Shown: one piece after another, positions 22,557 through 33,451 of the stretch
How positions within the stretch are numbered: position 1 is the stretch's first letter
Layout of the letters: each line of letters opens with the position of its first letter
Assembly (NCBI RefSeq): GCF_014529535.1
Contig: NW_023503972.1
Coordinates: 6,324,001-6,388,000, forward strand
DNA: 64,000 nt
Direction of reading: 5' to 3'
From: Bradysia coprophila
Lineage: Eukaryota > Arthropoda > Insecta > Diptera > Sciaridae
Notes under the pieces: generated by a model
The model's input: only the letters and a program-made list of their open reading frames with translations
Database searches by the model: none
Told to the model about the DNA's origin: nothing
Program-made: the position numbers and the translations under genes

Positions 22557-24323
22557 CTAAACTTTAAGGATGTCACTTGGATACGCAGTGTTTTGCAAGA
22601 ATTTCCAAACAATTTCACTAACGAATGCGATCACAGATACAGTCCAACCATACCAAATCCAAGTGGGTATGGTGGACGATTTGGAATCGGTACTAACTTT
22701 CGATCGGTTTTTAGAATACATTTGGACAACGTAGTCGACACGTTTTTGACATCCGAATTGGAACCACTTATCAAATAGTCCTGAACTCTGCCAACGGAGT
22801 AGAATGTCATTTAAGTAGTCGACAAAAACGAAGTTGTTTGGTAATTTATAGGACATACTGTGTTTGCTTAGATGTGTGTCGCTCATCACATGATACACTT
22901 TCAGATTTAATCGTTTCTGCGCCTGAAAGAACATTTCCGCGTGTTCGCCGTACAAAGTAAACGCTATGGAGTTATTGAATGACTCTGTTTCCTTTCCTAT
23001 TTCGCTTAGACTTATCGGACGTATTCTTTTACTCCATCCTCCGAAGTGCGTCAACTCTTCAAGAACTTCAACTGCTTTTTCTATCCAAATAATCTCATGG
23101 GAGAAAATTGGAATTTCTGAGTTGTAGAGATCCTTAATCGTGTCAATTTGGGATTGATAGTGCGGTAAGGTTATATGGCTTTGAAAGATGGAAAGTATAA
23201 CGTTGACCACTATTAAACCGACGAAGGTTAATGGTACAATGATACATACGCCTACTGCATTTAGTTGCTGATACTTTATAGCTCCGTTGTCATTCATTAA
23301 AACGTTTATAACATCGACAACGCGCTCCAGAAGCAAAATTTCGTTGTTCTGTAGATAGCCAGATACGGTTAGTATGAGTGATGCTATTAAGATCGTCGTG
23401 AGAGTGTAACAGAAGATACTTTCAGACGTTATATTTTTCAATAATGACGCGAGATCTGAATACGGTTTGGCATGCGGTACTGCCAATAAAATCGTTACCA
23501 TTCGATGGGGATACATTTGTACTCTACCTGCCACAATCACTTCCAATGGCAGTATTGTGTCTTTAAATGCAAGTGAATCCGTTGAGTTCAGAAAGATCGT
23601 AAGCGATGTAGCATTAAACATCTTAACAACATTGCCCCAAAAGTGTTTTTGAAGCGAAGTATTGTTCGCATCGTGAAATTTGACAAATCTCAGTGGATCT
23701 CCTCGAAAATTTGGCTTCACGTCATGAAAATAACTGCGAACAGACGCAATTCTTGTCACATTAATTACTTTAAATCCACCAAACGGATCGAACTTGAAAA
23801 CGTTTAGCAGGGGCTCCGATCTCTGACCAAACTTAACGTTTCGGTAAAATGCACAGAAAATATTCAAAACGTTAGCGCTCCAACTCAGTCGGAAAAATTT
23901 CTTTATAACGTCCACAGATGCAACGTTGTTTGCCAAAAACATACCGATCTTTGCGTTGGCTTTGTGATCTCGAACCATTTGGATTGGCGTTAAAAACTGC
24001 GAAATATTTCTCTCGAACTTCAAACTCTCCACCACAACGATCAAAAACAGATTTTTGCTTGTGATTTTATGCAACGTTCGTAGCGATTCTATTGCATCGA
24101 AACTGAAAACAGTCTGAGGCGTAATACGTTTGCTACCATTGATGTTAACAGATGACATGGGAAGGACATGGTTAAGATGTTGGCGTAACGAAGTGTCTAT
24201 TAGAAATATGTTGTGATCGATGTCGTAAAATTCATTCAGTTGCCGTATTACATTCAGTTCTTGACGCCGAAGACAAACTGTTGACACAGCTGTTATTACA
24301 GTCATGATGGCTTTAAAATTCAT
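22557..24323 (-). CDS. Divergent ionotropic receptor (IR), intronless
   Basis: A 588-codon single-exon ORF. It starts with a hydrophobic leader (MNFKAIMTVITAVSTVC). A long extracellular region follows, with several N-glycosylation sequons and ligand-binding-like lobes. Hydrophobic segments at about 301-321 (SIFCYTLTTILIASLILTV), about 353-377 (VCIIVPLTFVGLIVVNVILS) and about 555-576 (WIWYGWTVSVIAFVSEIVW) fit the divergent insect IR plan, where the iGluR pore and glutamate-binding residues are degenerate. The S2 lobe lies between the last two segments. Such IRs are chemosensory ligand-gated channel subunits in gustatory or olfactory neurons. Single-exon structure is common in divergent IR lineages. 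The frame is intact. The ligand and the exact IR subfamily cannot be named from sequence alone. Confidence 0.85.
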   Translation of the reverse strand: MNFKAIMTVITAVSTVCLRRQELNVIRQLNEFYDIDHNIFLIDTSLRQHLNHVLPMSSVNINGSKRITPQTVFSFDAIESLRTLHKITSKNLFLIVVVESLKFERNISQFLTPIQMVRDHKANAKIGMFLANNVASVDVIKKFFRLSWSANVLNIFCAFYRNVKFGQRSEPLLNVFKFDPFGGFKVINVTRIASVRSYFHDVKPNFRGDPLRFVKFHDANNTSLQKHFWGNVVKMFNATSLTIFLNSTDSLAFKDTILPLEVIVAGRVQMYPHRMVTILLAVPHAKPYSDLASLLKNITSESIFCYTLTTILIASLILTVSGYLQNNEILLLERVVDVINVLMNDNGAIKYQQLNAVGVCIIVPLTFVGLIVVNVILSIFQSHITLPHYQSQIDTIKDLYNSEIPIFSHEIIWIEKAVEVLEELTHFGGWSKRIRPISLSEIGKETESFNNSIAFTLYGEHAEMFFQAQKRLNLKVYHVMSDTHLSKHSMSYKLPNNFVFVDYLNDILLRWQSSGLFDKWFQFGCQKRVDYVVQMYSKNRSKVSTDSKSSTIPTWIWYGWTVSVIAFVSEIVWKFLQNTAYPSDILKV

Positions 24324-24454
24324 CTTCAGTTCTACCAGAATTGTTTGCTAGCATCTGAAAGTGAAATCGTTTGAAGTCGATTAAATGACCACTCTACATT
24401 CGGAATGCCTTCAGCATTCGTAACCAGCATGAGCAAAGAAGCTTCGATACGAGC

Positions 24455-24654
24455 TAAACAGCCTCAATGAATGGGACAATGATCAGATTTTAAACAAAAT
24501 AATTAGGAACAAGTACATAGCAATGAACACTAGATGTTGAGCCGTTCTTCAACATCTTCATGAATCAGAGGGTCAGAGGCACATGTTGGTATTCCAATTT
24601 GTCGCAACATGTCCCACTGTTACCCACTTCATTGAGCCTGTTTTGATCGTTCCA
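24455..24654. mobile_element. Foldback element upstream of the IR gene
   Basis: TAAACAGCCTCAATGAATGG at the left is matched by the reverse complement CCCACTTCATTGAGCCTGTT at the right, about 200 bp apart. It lies within 350 bp of the IR start codon. No ORF. Target duplication not clear. Confidence 0.55.
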
Positions 24655-25019
24655 ATTACCTGCCGCCAATGTTTTGTACTTAACGATAGCGAACAAAGTG
24701 CAACTGTTCCGATCAACAACTGAACTAACATCTAAATATGAATATTATCCTCAATATTTGATATAAAGTGATTCTGATATCCTCACATGTTGTTCCTGAA
24801 TTGATTGCAAGCTATTTGTTACTGTCGAACACAATTCTTAATTTATCAATTTGTGCTGTCCACCTGATTTTAATCTGTTGATTTTTATTACAACTTTATT
24901 GATTTTCCATTCATTATTTGATTAATTGACTATCCTAAATTAACTATTAAAGAAAATAATTTCAATTTCAAAATTTAATTCAGAATTGTCTCTACTAAAA
25001 TATAACCTACTTACAACTC

Positions 25020-25100
25020 AATAGCGCAGTGTGTAAATCGAGATACATTGAATTATTGATTTGCCAGTCGTGGCTTCGAGATTCAACCGCAACACATGTG
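25020..25100 (+). repeat. tRNA-like sequence, possible SINE head
   Basis: TAGCGCAGTGTGTAA resembles a polymerase III A box. GGCTTCGAGATTCAACC, about 45 bp downstream, resembles a B box. The segment does not fold as a proper tRNA by eye, so a tRNA-derived SINE or chance match is more likely than a tRNA gene. Confidence 0.35.
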
Positions 25101-25744
25101 ATTATATTTATCAGACTGTTGACCACAATTATTATAACAATATGTCTCTAATTTAGTACTGATAACGTCTCTCTGTACTATATGAAAGTCTCGTTTGGAA
25201 ATGTCATTCAGTCAGCCGGGAGAAAGCCTGTGACGGTATTGTGTTGTCTTTTAACATAAAAAAAAGATTAGACACACATATATCAGAAACCTGGAGTGAA
25301 GACTGTGGATGGGTTCTAAGCTTGCCGAAAGCAACAAATAATCGAAGACGAAGACACATCTATTGTTTTTGAGTGACATTAAAATTAATAAATGAAAATA
25401 ATTCTTCGAAAAAGTCGAATTCGGTCTTTTTCCCGCAGTTTCCAGATTCGCTCCTTAGAGGTGAATCTCGCACACCATAAATTTGTATGGTGTGCCAAAT
25501 TACCCCACGCCCGCTGTGTCTATGTTTTTCTATGAAAATGCTTGTTGTAAGAGGAAACCAGCATTTTGGGTGCCGATGCTCCTTGAAATAGCATTCTGAG
25601 CGGTCAGTAGCCATTTTGTTTAACAAAATTTTGTTGTCAGCTGATTTCGTATATTTTAGGATTCTGTTTGTGTTTTATGTATTGTTTGATTTCGTTTTTA
25701 TTTATGTGGGTTTTGTGTGAGTGAAATCTTCAATGCATAAGATA

Positions 25745-25868
25745 CAGTGAACGACATCTCAAATGTCTCACTGTCAAATTTTTCTGAGAATTTTATTGTG
25801 TCATTGCAAATTCACAATGACATTCTCTGAAAAAAATGACAGTGAGACATTTGAGATGTCGTTCACTG
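25745..25868. mobile_element. Mariner-like MITE, 124-bp near-perfect hairpin
   Basis: The ends CAGTGAACGACATCTCAAAT and its exact reverse complement extend inward for about 45-50 bp. TA lies immediately outside both ends (25743-25744 and 25869-25870), the target site of Tc1/mariner elements. Confidence 0.9.
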
Positions 25869-26891
25869 TAAGTATATAAAGTGAAAAAATGATGCAAAAA
25901 AAGGATGTATTCAGGCAGAATTCGTGCCGAAAAATTAATTGTTTTTAGTGGAATAGACAACTTGCATGGTCTTCTGGAAATATTTTATTATTGTTATTTG
26001 GATTTCAAAACCCTTAAATACACAATCTTACACATCTCTTGAGTTAATTAGTATTTTTAATCAGCAATTTAAATTTTCCTAATTCGTCTACGTCATCATT
26101 CTCATTTGCGAGTAGTTGTTTACATTCGAATAAGTATTTTTTTATTTTTTCGTTTTTTTATGTTGGTACGTAAATAGACGAACAACTAATGACGTAAGCG
26201 CAGCTTTGCGAGTGTGTTAGTGTATGTATTACATATGAACTACCGCACAAGTCTGACGTCATACTTTCCTCTGAAATTAACGTTCTTCATTAATTTAAAA
26301 AAAAACCTAAAGAATATTTTGATAAGGTGTAGTGGTAAATTATGCTTATTTTAACATCAAATTTCATTTAAAAATGGTTCGATGTGATTTCACGATTTTG
26401 CAACATGTCTATTGGTGCCATTGAGTTTTGAATGAGCTTATCGACAAAAATTTAAGTGTCATTGAATTTTGCGTAAGAATTTTTGGAAATTTTCAATAGA
26501 AATCTGTTTTTATCATTAGATAGGCGCCTTTAATCATGTTTATTTTCGCCGGAGTCCGGCGAGGACAAATTAATCAAATTTGATCAAACTGTTTATGGAA
26601 GAGGAACGTACAAGTCACGTATGACAGTTTGACATACAAGTCAGGGTTACTAAAAATTGCACGAATAGGGTTGGCCATGTACAGGCCACAAGGGTAGATG
26701 ATAAAACGACAAAACGCCATCTTGCCAACTCTCTAGTGTAACTCTATGGATCTGCCACATGTGGCGCAATTTGTTTTGTTTTGCTTTCAATTTTCCGTTC
26801 AGGCGCAGAATGCTTGATATCATTTGTATTCCTAAGACATGCGTCGTATTTTTCTTATTAAGGGTTTTCGATAGATTAAGAGTGGCTTGTA

Positions 26892-27223
26892 TATAAACAC
26901 TGAAGGTAAAGCAAATCCACAGTTACACACGGATCCAAACTTTCAGGTGAATTTTAGCTCCGTCATGTTACACACGTATTGAATTCGTTTGCGTCAAGTT
27001 GTATCTAGTGGTGAATTTGGAAAGACTTAGCGGCGTTATGTTGCACGCATATAAAATTCGTTTGCGTCAAGTTGTATTTAGTTATGAATTGGATTGGAAG
27101 GATTTAGGGCTGTCTTGTTGCACCAGTCTAAGTTAGACAACATACAGAAATGAATTCATCTGAAAGTTTGGATCCGTAATTTCTCTGATCCGCTGAGGGT
27201 CTGCATTACCTTCAGTGTTTATA
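26892..27223. mobile_element. MITE with TATAAACACTGAAGGTAA termini
   Basis: The left end TATAAACACTGAAGGTAA and right end TTACCTTCAGTGTTTATA are inverted repeats. A second inner pair (ACGGATCCAAACTTTCAG and CTGAAAGTTTGGATCCGT) also folds back. Internal imperfect repeats contain ATTCGTTTGCGTCAAGTTGT twice. No ORF. Confidence 0.85.
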
Positions 27224-27671
27224 TACTTTGGGTAGCACGGTATTCCGGCGATTTCGGGGGCTATGAAATTTAGTTTCTCTATGTTGCCCACATTGCAATG
27301 TCAAATATTATGTACAAGGTCTTTACTTTGTGCTAGGTGAAAGCCCTGTTCACCAAGCGATCAGCGTAACCTATTAATTGAAATATCTTGAAGATAATCT
27401 ATTTTTTCGGTCACATTTTTACTTACAAGCACAGAATGCCGCACCTACAACGATATCAGTTTTGGAAGTATGTGGACTTGCGTCACTTTAACTCCTAATT
27501 AACCAAAATTACCTAGCAGCCTTGTGTTTTGCGATTTTTTTTTCTTTCAATTTATGGCAGTGTTCATTTGAGTTCATTTTCATAAAGTGTATTAGGTCCC
27601 TTATTTGACGTTTCAACTGCTCCTGCCTGGTTTACTTTACTCTGCCGTGGTTGAAGGCCTTTGATTGTTTT

Positions 27672-28667
27672 TTCGAAATAAATTTCATTTTTACGAACAG
27701 ATGGCGCGTACAGCTTGTTCAACATTTTGAAAAATTTTCAGCAAAAAAGACAATAGAAAGGAAATTGTTAATCAAGTTTGTCAAATTCGATTGGGGGTTT
27801 CAAAAATATGCCACACTTGGCGAAAATGCAAAGGACGTAACATACTATTTGTTTCGTCGAGAAAGTCATTCCTTACCTCACACGTATGAAAAACATTCTG
27901 ATCACCTATGAAAGAAAATAGGAAGAATCAACTTGAGCGATTCAGGCTCTCGATGGAAGTTCCTACTTTCTTCTATGGATAAACAAATTCTGTGACTCAA
28001 ATCTCTGGCTGACTTCAATTTCACTAGGCAACAATTTGAGACTTAGAAAAACGCATATATTGGTCCCATTGACGTCTGTGGTGCTTTCACAAATTTTTGA
28101 TCGGGGACGGGACAATTGTTCTCTTGATTTTTAAGTTCCCGGTGACTTCAATTTCCCGTTGACTTTGACTTCGACGAATGCTCCATTTCCCCAATATCCA
28201 GGACAGCCGCCTCTGTTTTGGGACCCAATTCAGTTGTTTTTTCTAAATTAAGTCCAGCAAAAAATACCTTCAAATTTACTCGAGTTATAAGCATAAAGCA
28301 CTTGACCTCAGTCAATGGACCTAAAAAAATATGTGTGCCATTTAAATGTTAAATTTATTGGAAATAATATATATTATGCACCTGTTGCCAAGATTGGTAT
28401 TTTGACGTGTAGGACATTATTGCCCTAGCCGAAGGCGTCTGGCAATAGGTGCATATCATATTTTATCTGTCGAGAACAGATATATCGAGATAAACAAAAA
28501 CTCCCTAGAGGGATAAGCTCGAGATTATCGTTCTAGACAGATAAATAAATATAATCCACAATCGGCATATGTTTTATTTTTCAAGGTTGCTTGTAATACA
28601 CTATTGATGTTGCAGAGAGATTATACATTGCAACACCAATAGCGTCTTGCCCCATTCAAGCATACTG
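27672..28667 (+). pseudogene. Relic of an odorant receptor last exon and its 3' flank
   Basis: This segment is a diverged duplicate of 33373-34470, the last intron, last exon and 3' flank of the odorant receptor at 31556. The acceptor TTTTTACGAACAG is kept, and 27701-27745 aligns to the final exon. It has lost about 7 bp at the exon start and carries CAA where the intact gene has its TAA stop. The frame is therefore broken and no upstream exons remain. The double-foldback MITE at 28366-28558 interrupts the flank here but not in the other copy. Confidence 0.8.
28366..28558. mobile_element. Double-foldback MITE, copy 2
   Basis: A shorter version of 11436-11650 with the middle of the first hairpin deleted (GCCGAAGGCGT joins directly to CTGGCAATAGGTGC). 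It sits in the duplicated receptor flank, at a place where the paralogous segment near 34370 has an empty site. Confidence 0.8.
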
Positions 28668-28836
28668 AAGTGTTTTCTATATGATCACAGCACTGCTCCT
28701 AGCATGAACACTGAATTGACAAGTGTAAAATTTGAAGGCTTTAGGATAAGAGCTGCAGCTAAGGATTGTTTGTGTTACAAGTTTGAACTCATATAACGAA
28801 AACAAGTCATCTATCTTTACAAAAGGAAAACAGTAG

Positions 28837-28972
28837 GTTTGTTCCAAGCAACTGTAGTGTATAAGTACGAATATTCATAGATCGGTTTGGATATAAATAT
28901 TGATGAGGCTATGTCTCTTAGAGACAGTCTATGTGGACGAAATTTGACAATTTGTATGGCCTTGGAACAAGC
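28837..28972. mobile_element. MITE with TAGGTTTGTTCCAAG termini
   Basis: The left end TAGGTTTGTTCCAAGCAACT and right end ATGGCCTTGGAACAAGCTT are inverted repeats. The inner words ATGAGG and GTGGACGAAATTTGACAATT also occur in the larger copy at 38952-40044, which carries an 894-bp insertion. Confidence 0.65.
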
Positions 28973-29287
28973 TTGTACAGAGGGACAAAAAAGTAAATAA
29001 ATTCAACAAAGGGCCTAGCAGGGTTAGCATGAAAAAGGTGCACCAAAGGAAATACAGCTTATGATTCGAAAGGTCTCTGAAACTCCAAAATGGAGTTATT
29101 GAGGAAAATGTGAATTTTGTTTTCCATTTATTTTTCTCTAGCGCAAACATAGTCGTTTGTGACTCGCAACGAAAGTTGAACTTTTCGGAACACGTCGTAA
29201 GCTTGTCCTACTCGACTCCGAGTCCTGAAAAATTCCACTTTTCATCACTCGTAACAAAATGTACTATTAACGCAACGTCTATAATTT

Positions 29288-29527
29288 CAAGGTTCTGAAA
29301 GAACCAGGTTAAGACAACTCTGAGCTGATCACGAAGGCGGTGACAAATTGAGTTCAGCGGCTACGAAGTTTATATGAAAAGGGCAACGTAACAAAAACGA
29401 AATTCCGAATTTTTCTAAAAAACATTTTCTTCAAGTTGATTTCACACACAATCAGTACTGAGTGCGTTTATCGATTTCGGTGTCACCCGCCCTCGTGGGT
29501 GTCTTAACCTGTTCTTTTAGAACCTTG
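29288..29527. mobile_element. hAT-like MITE, CAAGG family, short copy
   Basis: A 240-bp element with ends CAAGGTTCTGAAAGAACCAG and ...TGTTCTTTTAGAACCTTG. It is flanked by the exact 8-bp duplication TATAATTT (29280-29287 and 29528-29535). It is the short counterpart of 20626-21238. Confidence 0.9.
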
Positions 29528-29560
29528 TATAATTTATTAAAATTGTCTACGATATTTGTC

Positions 29561-30079
29561 TAGTGTGGCTGTGGTGACTTGCACACCTGTAAAATGTTGA
29601 TTTAAAATATGTCAGTTACAAACACGCCTATTGACTTCATAAATTATTCTTTCAGGAATATTGGATAAATCAAACTTGCAGCTATGACATGTGGTTAATA
29701 CTAAAATTATAAATCTCACCGCAACTAAAGCTATATTGTTTAGTGTGGCTGTGGTGACTTGTACACCTGTAAAATGTTGATTTAAAATATGTCAGTTACA
29801 AACACGCCTATTGACTTCATAAATTATTCTTTCAGGAATATTGGATAAATCAAACTTGCAGCTATGACATGTGGTTAATACTAAAATTATAAATCTCACC
29901 GTCACTAAAGCTATATTGTTTAGTGTGGCTGTGGTGACTTGTACACCTGTAAAATGTTGATTTAAAACACGTCAGTCATAAATTATTATTTCAGGAATAT
30001 TGGAAAAATCAACTTTCCAGCCATGGAATATGGTTAATACGAAAAGTATAAATCTCATCGCATATTCAACTAAAGCTAT
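29561..30079. repeat. 180-bp tandem repeat, three copies
   Basis: Units beginning TAGTGTGGCTGTGGTGACTT start at 29561, 29741 and 29921. The first two are nearly identical over all 180 bp. The third is diverged and carries a deletion of about 25 bp. No ORF runs through the array. Confidence 0.95.
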
Positions 30080-31555
30080 CGTTCCCTTTCAAGCCCCGCA
30101 AGAATCTATTTTGTTAACAATATTATATTATATTATATTATTCGGGAATAAGGTTTTTATGAAATATGAAAATAGTTCGATTATGTAGGAGATCGTTCGG
30201 AAGCGTAATAGTTATTTGTTATCCAAGGGGAGAAAATGGGAAATTTCACCAAGAGCGAAATATTGTGACAATTTTATGTTGTACATTTTTTATAACATAT
30301 ATCAATGGATGTTCTAAAAGTAGGCATGCCCTTAAAGTACTTGACCTCAGCTGTCCAACAAACCCACTACCACCTGCATCGCTCATAATTGGCTGCTATA
30401 GGTTTGTTCCAAGGTCATTTCAAAATGTCAAATTCCACAGAAGTAAACTTAGAGTGCGTACAGTAATCTTCGGTGAAGTTCACTTTGCAAATTTTGACAG
30501 GTCTACCCATGTAATTTATATGGTTATAAGGTTAAACTTAAACGAATAATTAGTGTACGCGGCCAAACCTCAACTTTCAGGCTGACGAAAATTTTAACGA
30601 AAAATTTCGTTCGGGTTTACAGTTATTTTGAACAAGCCTATAAAATGAGTCTAAAAAACATCCTTTTTCGACCTTCGCAGATTTTTCAGGTGTAGCTCGA
30701 GACTGTCTCATGCCTGTTTTGAGGTCTCCTCGCAAAGACCTTTCAAACCATGTATATATCCATTCCAGACGAAACAAGTCAGATTTTTATAGGTGGATTT
30801 TCAAAAGAATCGTTATTGGCGATAATCCGCATTTTGTCCACTTTGAAGAAAATAACATAAATATCTTGGGCTGCTAGGAATCTCGCTCCGCGTCATTCAC
30901 AATAATTAACATTTTGACAAATTTTGTATAACTTTGTGAATTATTGTGAATGACGTGGTGCGAGATTCCTTAACACCCGTTGAATTGAACTTCTTTGGCC
31001 AACATACATCGATACACGGAGAAAAAATCCGAAATGGAACAATTTTGTGAAAAACGTTTTTCTGTTGTGAATAAGGTTTTACTTTTGTGAACAATGATTT
31101 ACGCTTATTGCAACGAGATGTCTTTTCGTCTTTTTCATCCAATGCTACGTGCTTCGAGAACCGTACTTTTCATGTTTCAAGCATGTAAAATCCATTGCAC
31201 AACTCGTGAAAGTCTCGCTTTCGTGGGTTTACTTAACTCAGCTTCGCCTTGGATCAACAAAATACACACGAAAACTCTACTTTTCATCTTTTGAAACATA
31301 TCTGAGATGTCCATTGCTTGTGACAAACTCATCTGAGAATAATTCGTACAAAGATAAATCGTTTTTCACAAAAAACTTTGTCTGTTATCCCTAAATTATT
31401 GTTGTGATAAACGTCAGATTTCTCTCCGTGTTGGTCCCTACATCGATCATCATCAACACACTACGTTTATAATGGATTCAATTGCATTATATTGTTACCA
31501 GAGTCAGTAAGGCAGAGGGGTTGCAACGGTCGACAATAAATAAAATCCTAAGAAA
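30080..31555. other. Intergenic DNA with two foldbacks, upstream of the odorant receptor
   Basis: 30875-30975 is a short hairpin element (AGGAATCTCGCTCCGCGTCA and its near-complement AATGACGTGGTGCGAGATTC); a half copy occurs at 45545. 31014-31432 is a looser foldback (ACACGGAGAAAAAATC at the left, GATTTCTCTCCGTGT at the right). No gene is seen; the receptor promoter should lie in the last few hundred bases. Confidence 0.55.
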
Positions 31556-33451
31556 ATGTTTACGATTAAAATTGACAAAACGTTTCTGCAAATTATAAAA
31601 TTATTTTACCAAGTGGGAATATGGCAAAGTAGCAAAGAATCTCGTTTCCGTGAAACTGGGCGGAAATTGTTCTACGCTTTTTTCGGTGCTTTGTTTCCAA
31701 TTTTTCTTGCAACTAATGCTTTTTTATGTACCGATAGAAACGAATCTATTTTTTCAGCAAACGGTGCAATTATAGTGTCTGTATTGTACGTGAAATTGTT
31801 GTACCTTCTGTTCAAGAAGCAAGAAATTCTCGGATTTTTTAATGACCAGAGCGTCGTTCATTCAATTGAAAATCGTGAAATATATGAGAAAACAAGCAAA
31901 ACGATAAGGAAATTTATGAGTTTCGTTCGTCCATATTGTTTGGCCTTCTTTATAACTGCTTTTTTGCTCGTTCTAATCGAATTGCCAATATTCTCCGCCC
32001 GTAAAGGTTTGCCTGCTTTTATTAGTTTATCGTGGAACGACTCAGAAATTATCTATTGGTTGGCGTACTTTTATGTAACATTTTCAATTTTCATGTGCAT
32101 CTCAATCAACCTTTTTACGCCATTTATTTGGTACATAATGCTGAATTATTCCATCGAGTATGAATTGTTGGGACATAAATGCCGCAGATTAGGAGCGGGA
32201 AAGAAAACTGTCGAGACAAGAGTAAAGAAACAGAAAGATTTCGGGTTGACACAACGAAGTATGTTCGCTGAAAGTTTGATTGTTTTGATAAAAGCTCATC
32301 GCAGTTTGGCCGGGTACAACTTTTCTCGCATTTGGTTAAATTTCAAATAATTGTTTTAAATCAAATCACAGAACAATAGAACGATTCAGATCCTGCTTTT
32401 CCACATTATTTATGGGTCAAATCACAACCAGTGGCATTGGTATTTGCGTCTCAGTTTACAATTTAGCCTTTGTGAGAATGGTTAAAATAACTTAAGAGGC
32501 ATCGATACTTAACTAAAATTGTAGCCTACATTTGCGTGTCTCGTATTTCAGCTTTGAAGATATCTTTTCATCAAAATCCTTTTTGAAAAATATACGACCG
32601 CCATAACGACCACGAATGTGTCTGCTTAAAATGAAAATTAGATTTGGCTGCAGTCGTTTGACCAGCTCTGAGAAAAGTCAGCAGTTTAAGGAAATTTTTA
32701 TAAACTGCTACGTTTCCTCAGAGCTGTTCAAACTGCCACAAACAAATCTATTTTCTGTTGAAAGCTAACAAATTTGTGGTCATTATTGCGGTCCTATATT
32801 TTTGAAAAAGGATTCAGGTGGAGCAATATCATCAAAAGTAAGCTAAAATCCAGTATTTAAAAATCGACCAAATGTATGCTTTTCAACAAAGCATCGATAC
32901 CTCTTAAAGTAACGCACTTCAAGCATGATTGATTGTAGTGGTCAGCTGCAGAAAGTACTCTATTTTACATAAAAATGTTTTTACAGTGTTTTACGTTTGT
33001 ATGATACACTGCCACTCATGCTTGAAGTGTGTTGCTTAAAGTCACATAATGAGGCTCAACTGGTACAGTTTCGTCCCAAATTAGGCTTCGAAGGAGAGCA
33101 TCGTTCAAAGAGAAATGAATCTCGTTTTACTGCTCTATGGAATTTTCGATATTCTGTTTGTGATGTACTTGGCAAACGACATTACCCTAGCGAGTGACAG
33201 ATTATCTTACTGCTTATTTGAGTCAAATTGGACTGAGCAGACAGAATCATGTAAAAAATATGTTCTCATCATGGGCGAAGTGTTGAAGCAGCCGCAACGA
33301 CTTATGATCTTGATATACCCAATGAACTTAGAGACGTTTATGACGGTGAGTTCATGACCTCTAATATTTTTATCGAAATAAATTTAATTTTTACGAACAG
33401 ATAATTAATGGTGCGTACAGCATGTTCAACATTTTGAAAAATTTTCAGTAA
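31556..33451 (+). CDS. Odorant receptor (insect 7TM olfactory receptor family)
   Basis: Four exons join in phase: 31556-32313, 32372-32480, 33085-33345 and 33401-33451, giving 392 residues, the usual OR length. Exon 1 encodes about five hydrophobic segments. Exon 2 reads TIERFRSCFSTLFMGQITTS then GIGICVSVYNLAFVRM. Exon 3 contains YGIFDILFVMYLANDITLAS and CLFESNW, and exon 4 ends AYSMFNILKNFQ. The tail pattern of acidic Asn-Glu/Asp-Ile-Thr, then Ser-Leu-Tyr/Cys, and a final AYS.F..L is typical of insect ORs. Read without splicing, the first frame stops at 32348, so the 58-bp intron is needed. ORs act as odorant-tuning subunits with Orco in antennal neurons. The receptor looks intact. Intron 2 carries two foldback elements. 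Confidence 0.85.
32492..32907. mobile_element. 416-bp foldback element in odorant receptor intron
   Basis: The left end TTAAGAGGCATCGATACTTA and right end GCATCGATACCTCTTAA are inverted. Long internal stretches also fold back (GACCAGCTCTGAGAAAAG against CTCAGAGCTGTTC; CATTTGCG... against the right arm). It is related to 58649-59069 and partly to 59949-60192. No ORF. Confidence 0.85.
32909..33042. mobile_element. MITE with AACGCACTTCAAGC termini in odorant receptor intron
   Basis: GTAACGCACTTCAAGCATGA at the left pairs with the complement of CATGCTTGAAGTGTGTTGC at the right. The same terminal words bound the ALG10 intron element at 43024-43187. Confidence 0.65.

Larger units (their letters stand above)
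24660..27650. other. Intergenic repeat-rich DNA
   Basis: No gene is supported. It contains the two TIR elements at 25745-25868 and 26892-27223, a truncated copy of the CACGGCAG MITE at 27540-27649 (right end TTTACTTTACTCTGCCGTG), the tRNA-like sequence at 25020, and a short hairpin at 25441-25470. The remainder is AT-rich. Confidence 0.5.

Noticed and set aside
27651-27911. Plus-strand ORF of 86 codons
   Set aside because: It runs out of frame through the decayed odorant receptor exon and its flank.
30166-30549. Plus-strand ORF of 127 codons
   Set aside because: It crosses a TAGGTTTGTTCC repeat piece, has no family resemblance, and its upstream region is the end of a tandem array.
32311-32350. 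Reading the odorant receptor as a truncated 264-residue pseudogene
   Set aside because: A 58-bp GT-AG intron at 32314-32371 removes the stop and continues the OR family sequence in phase through three further exons.
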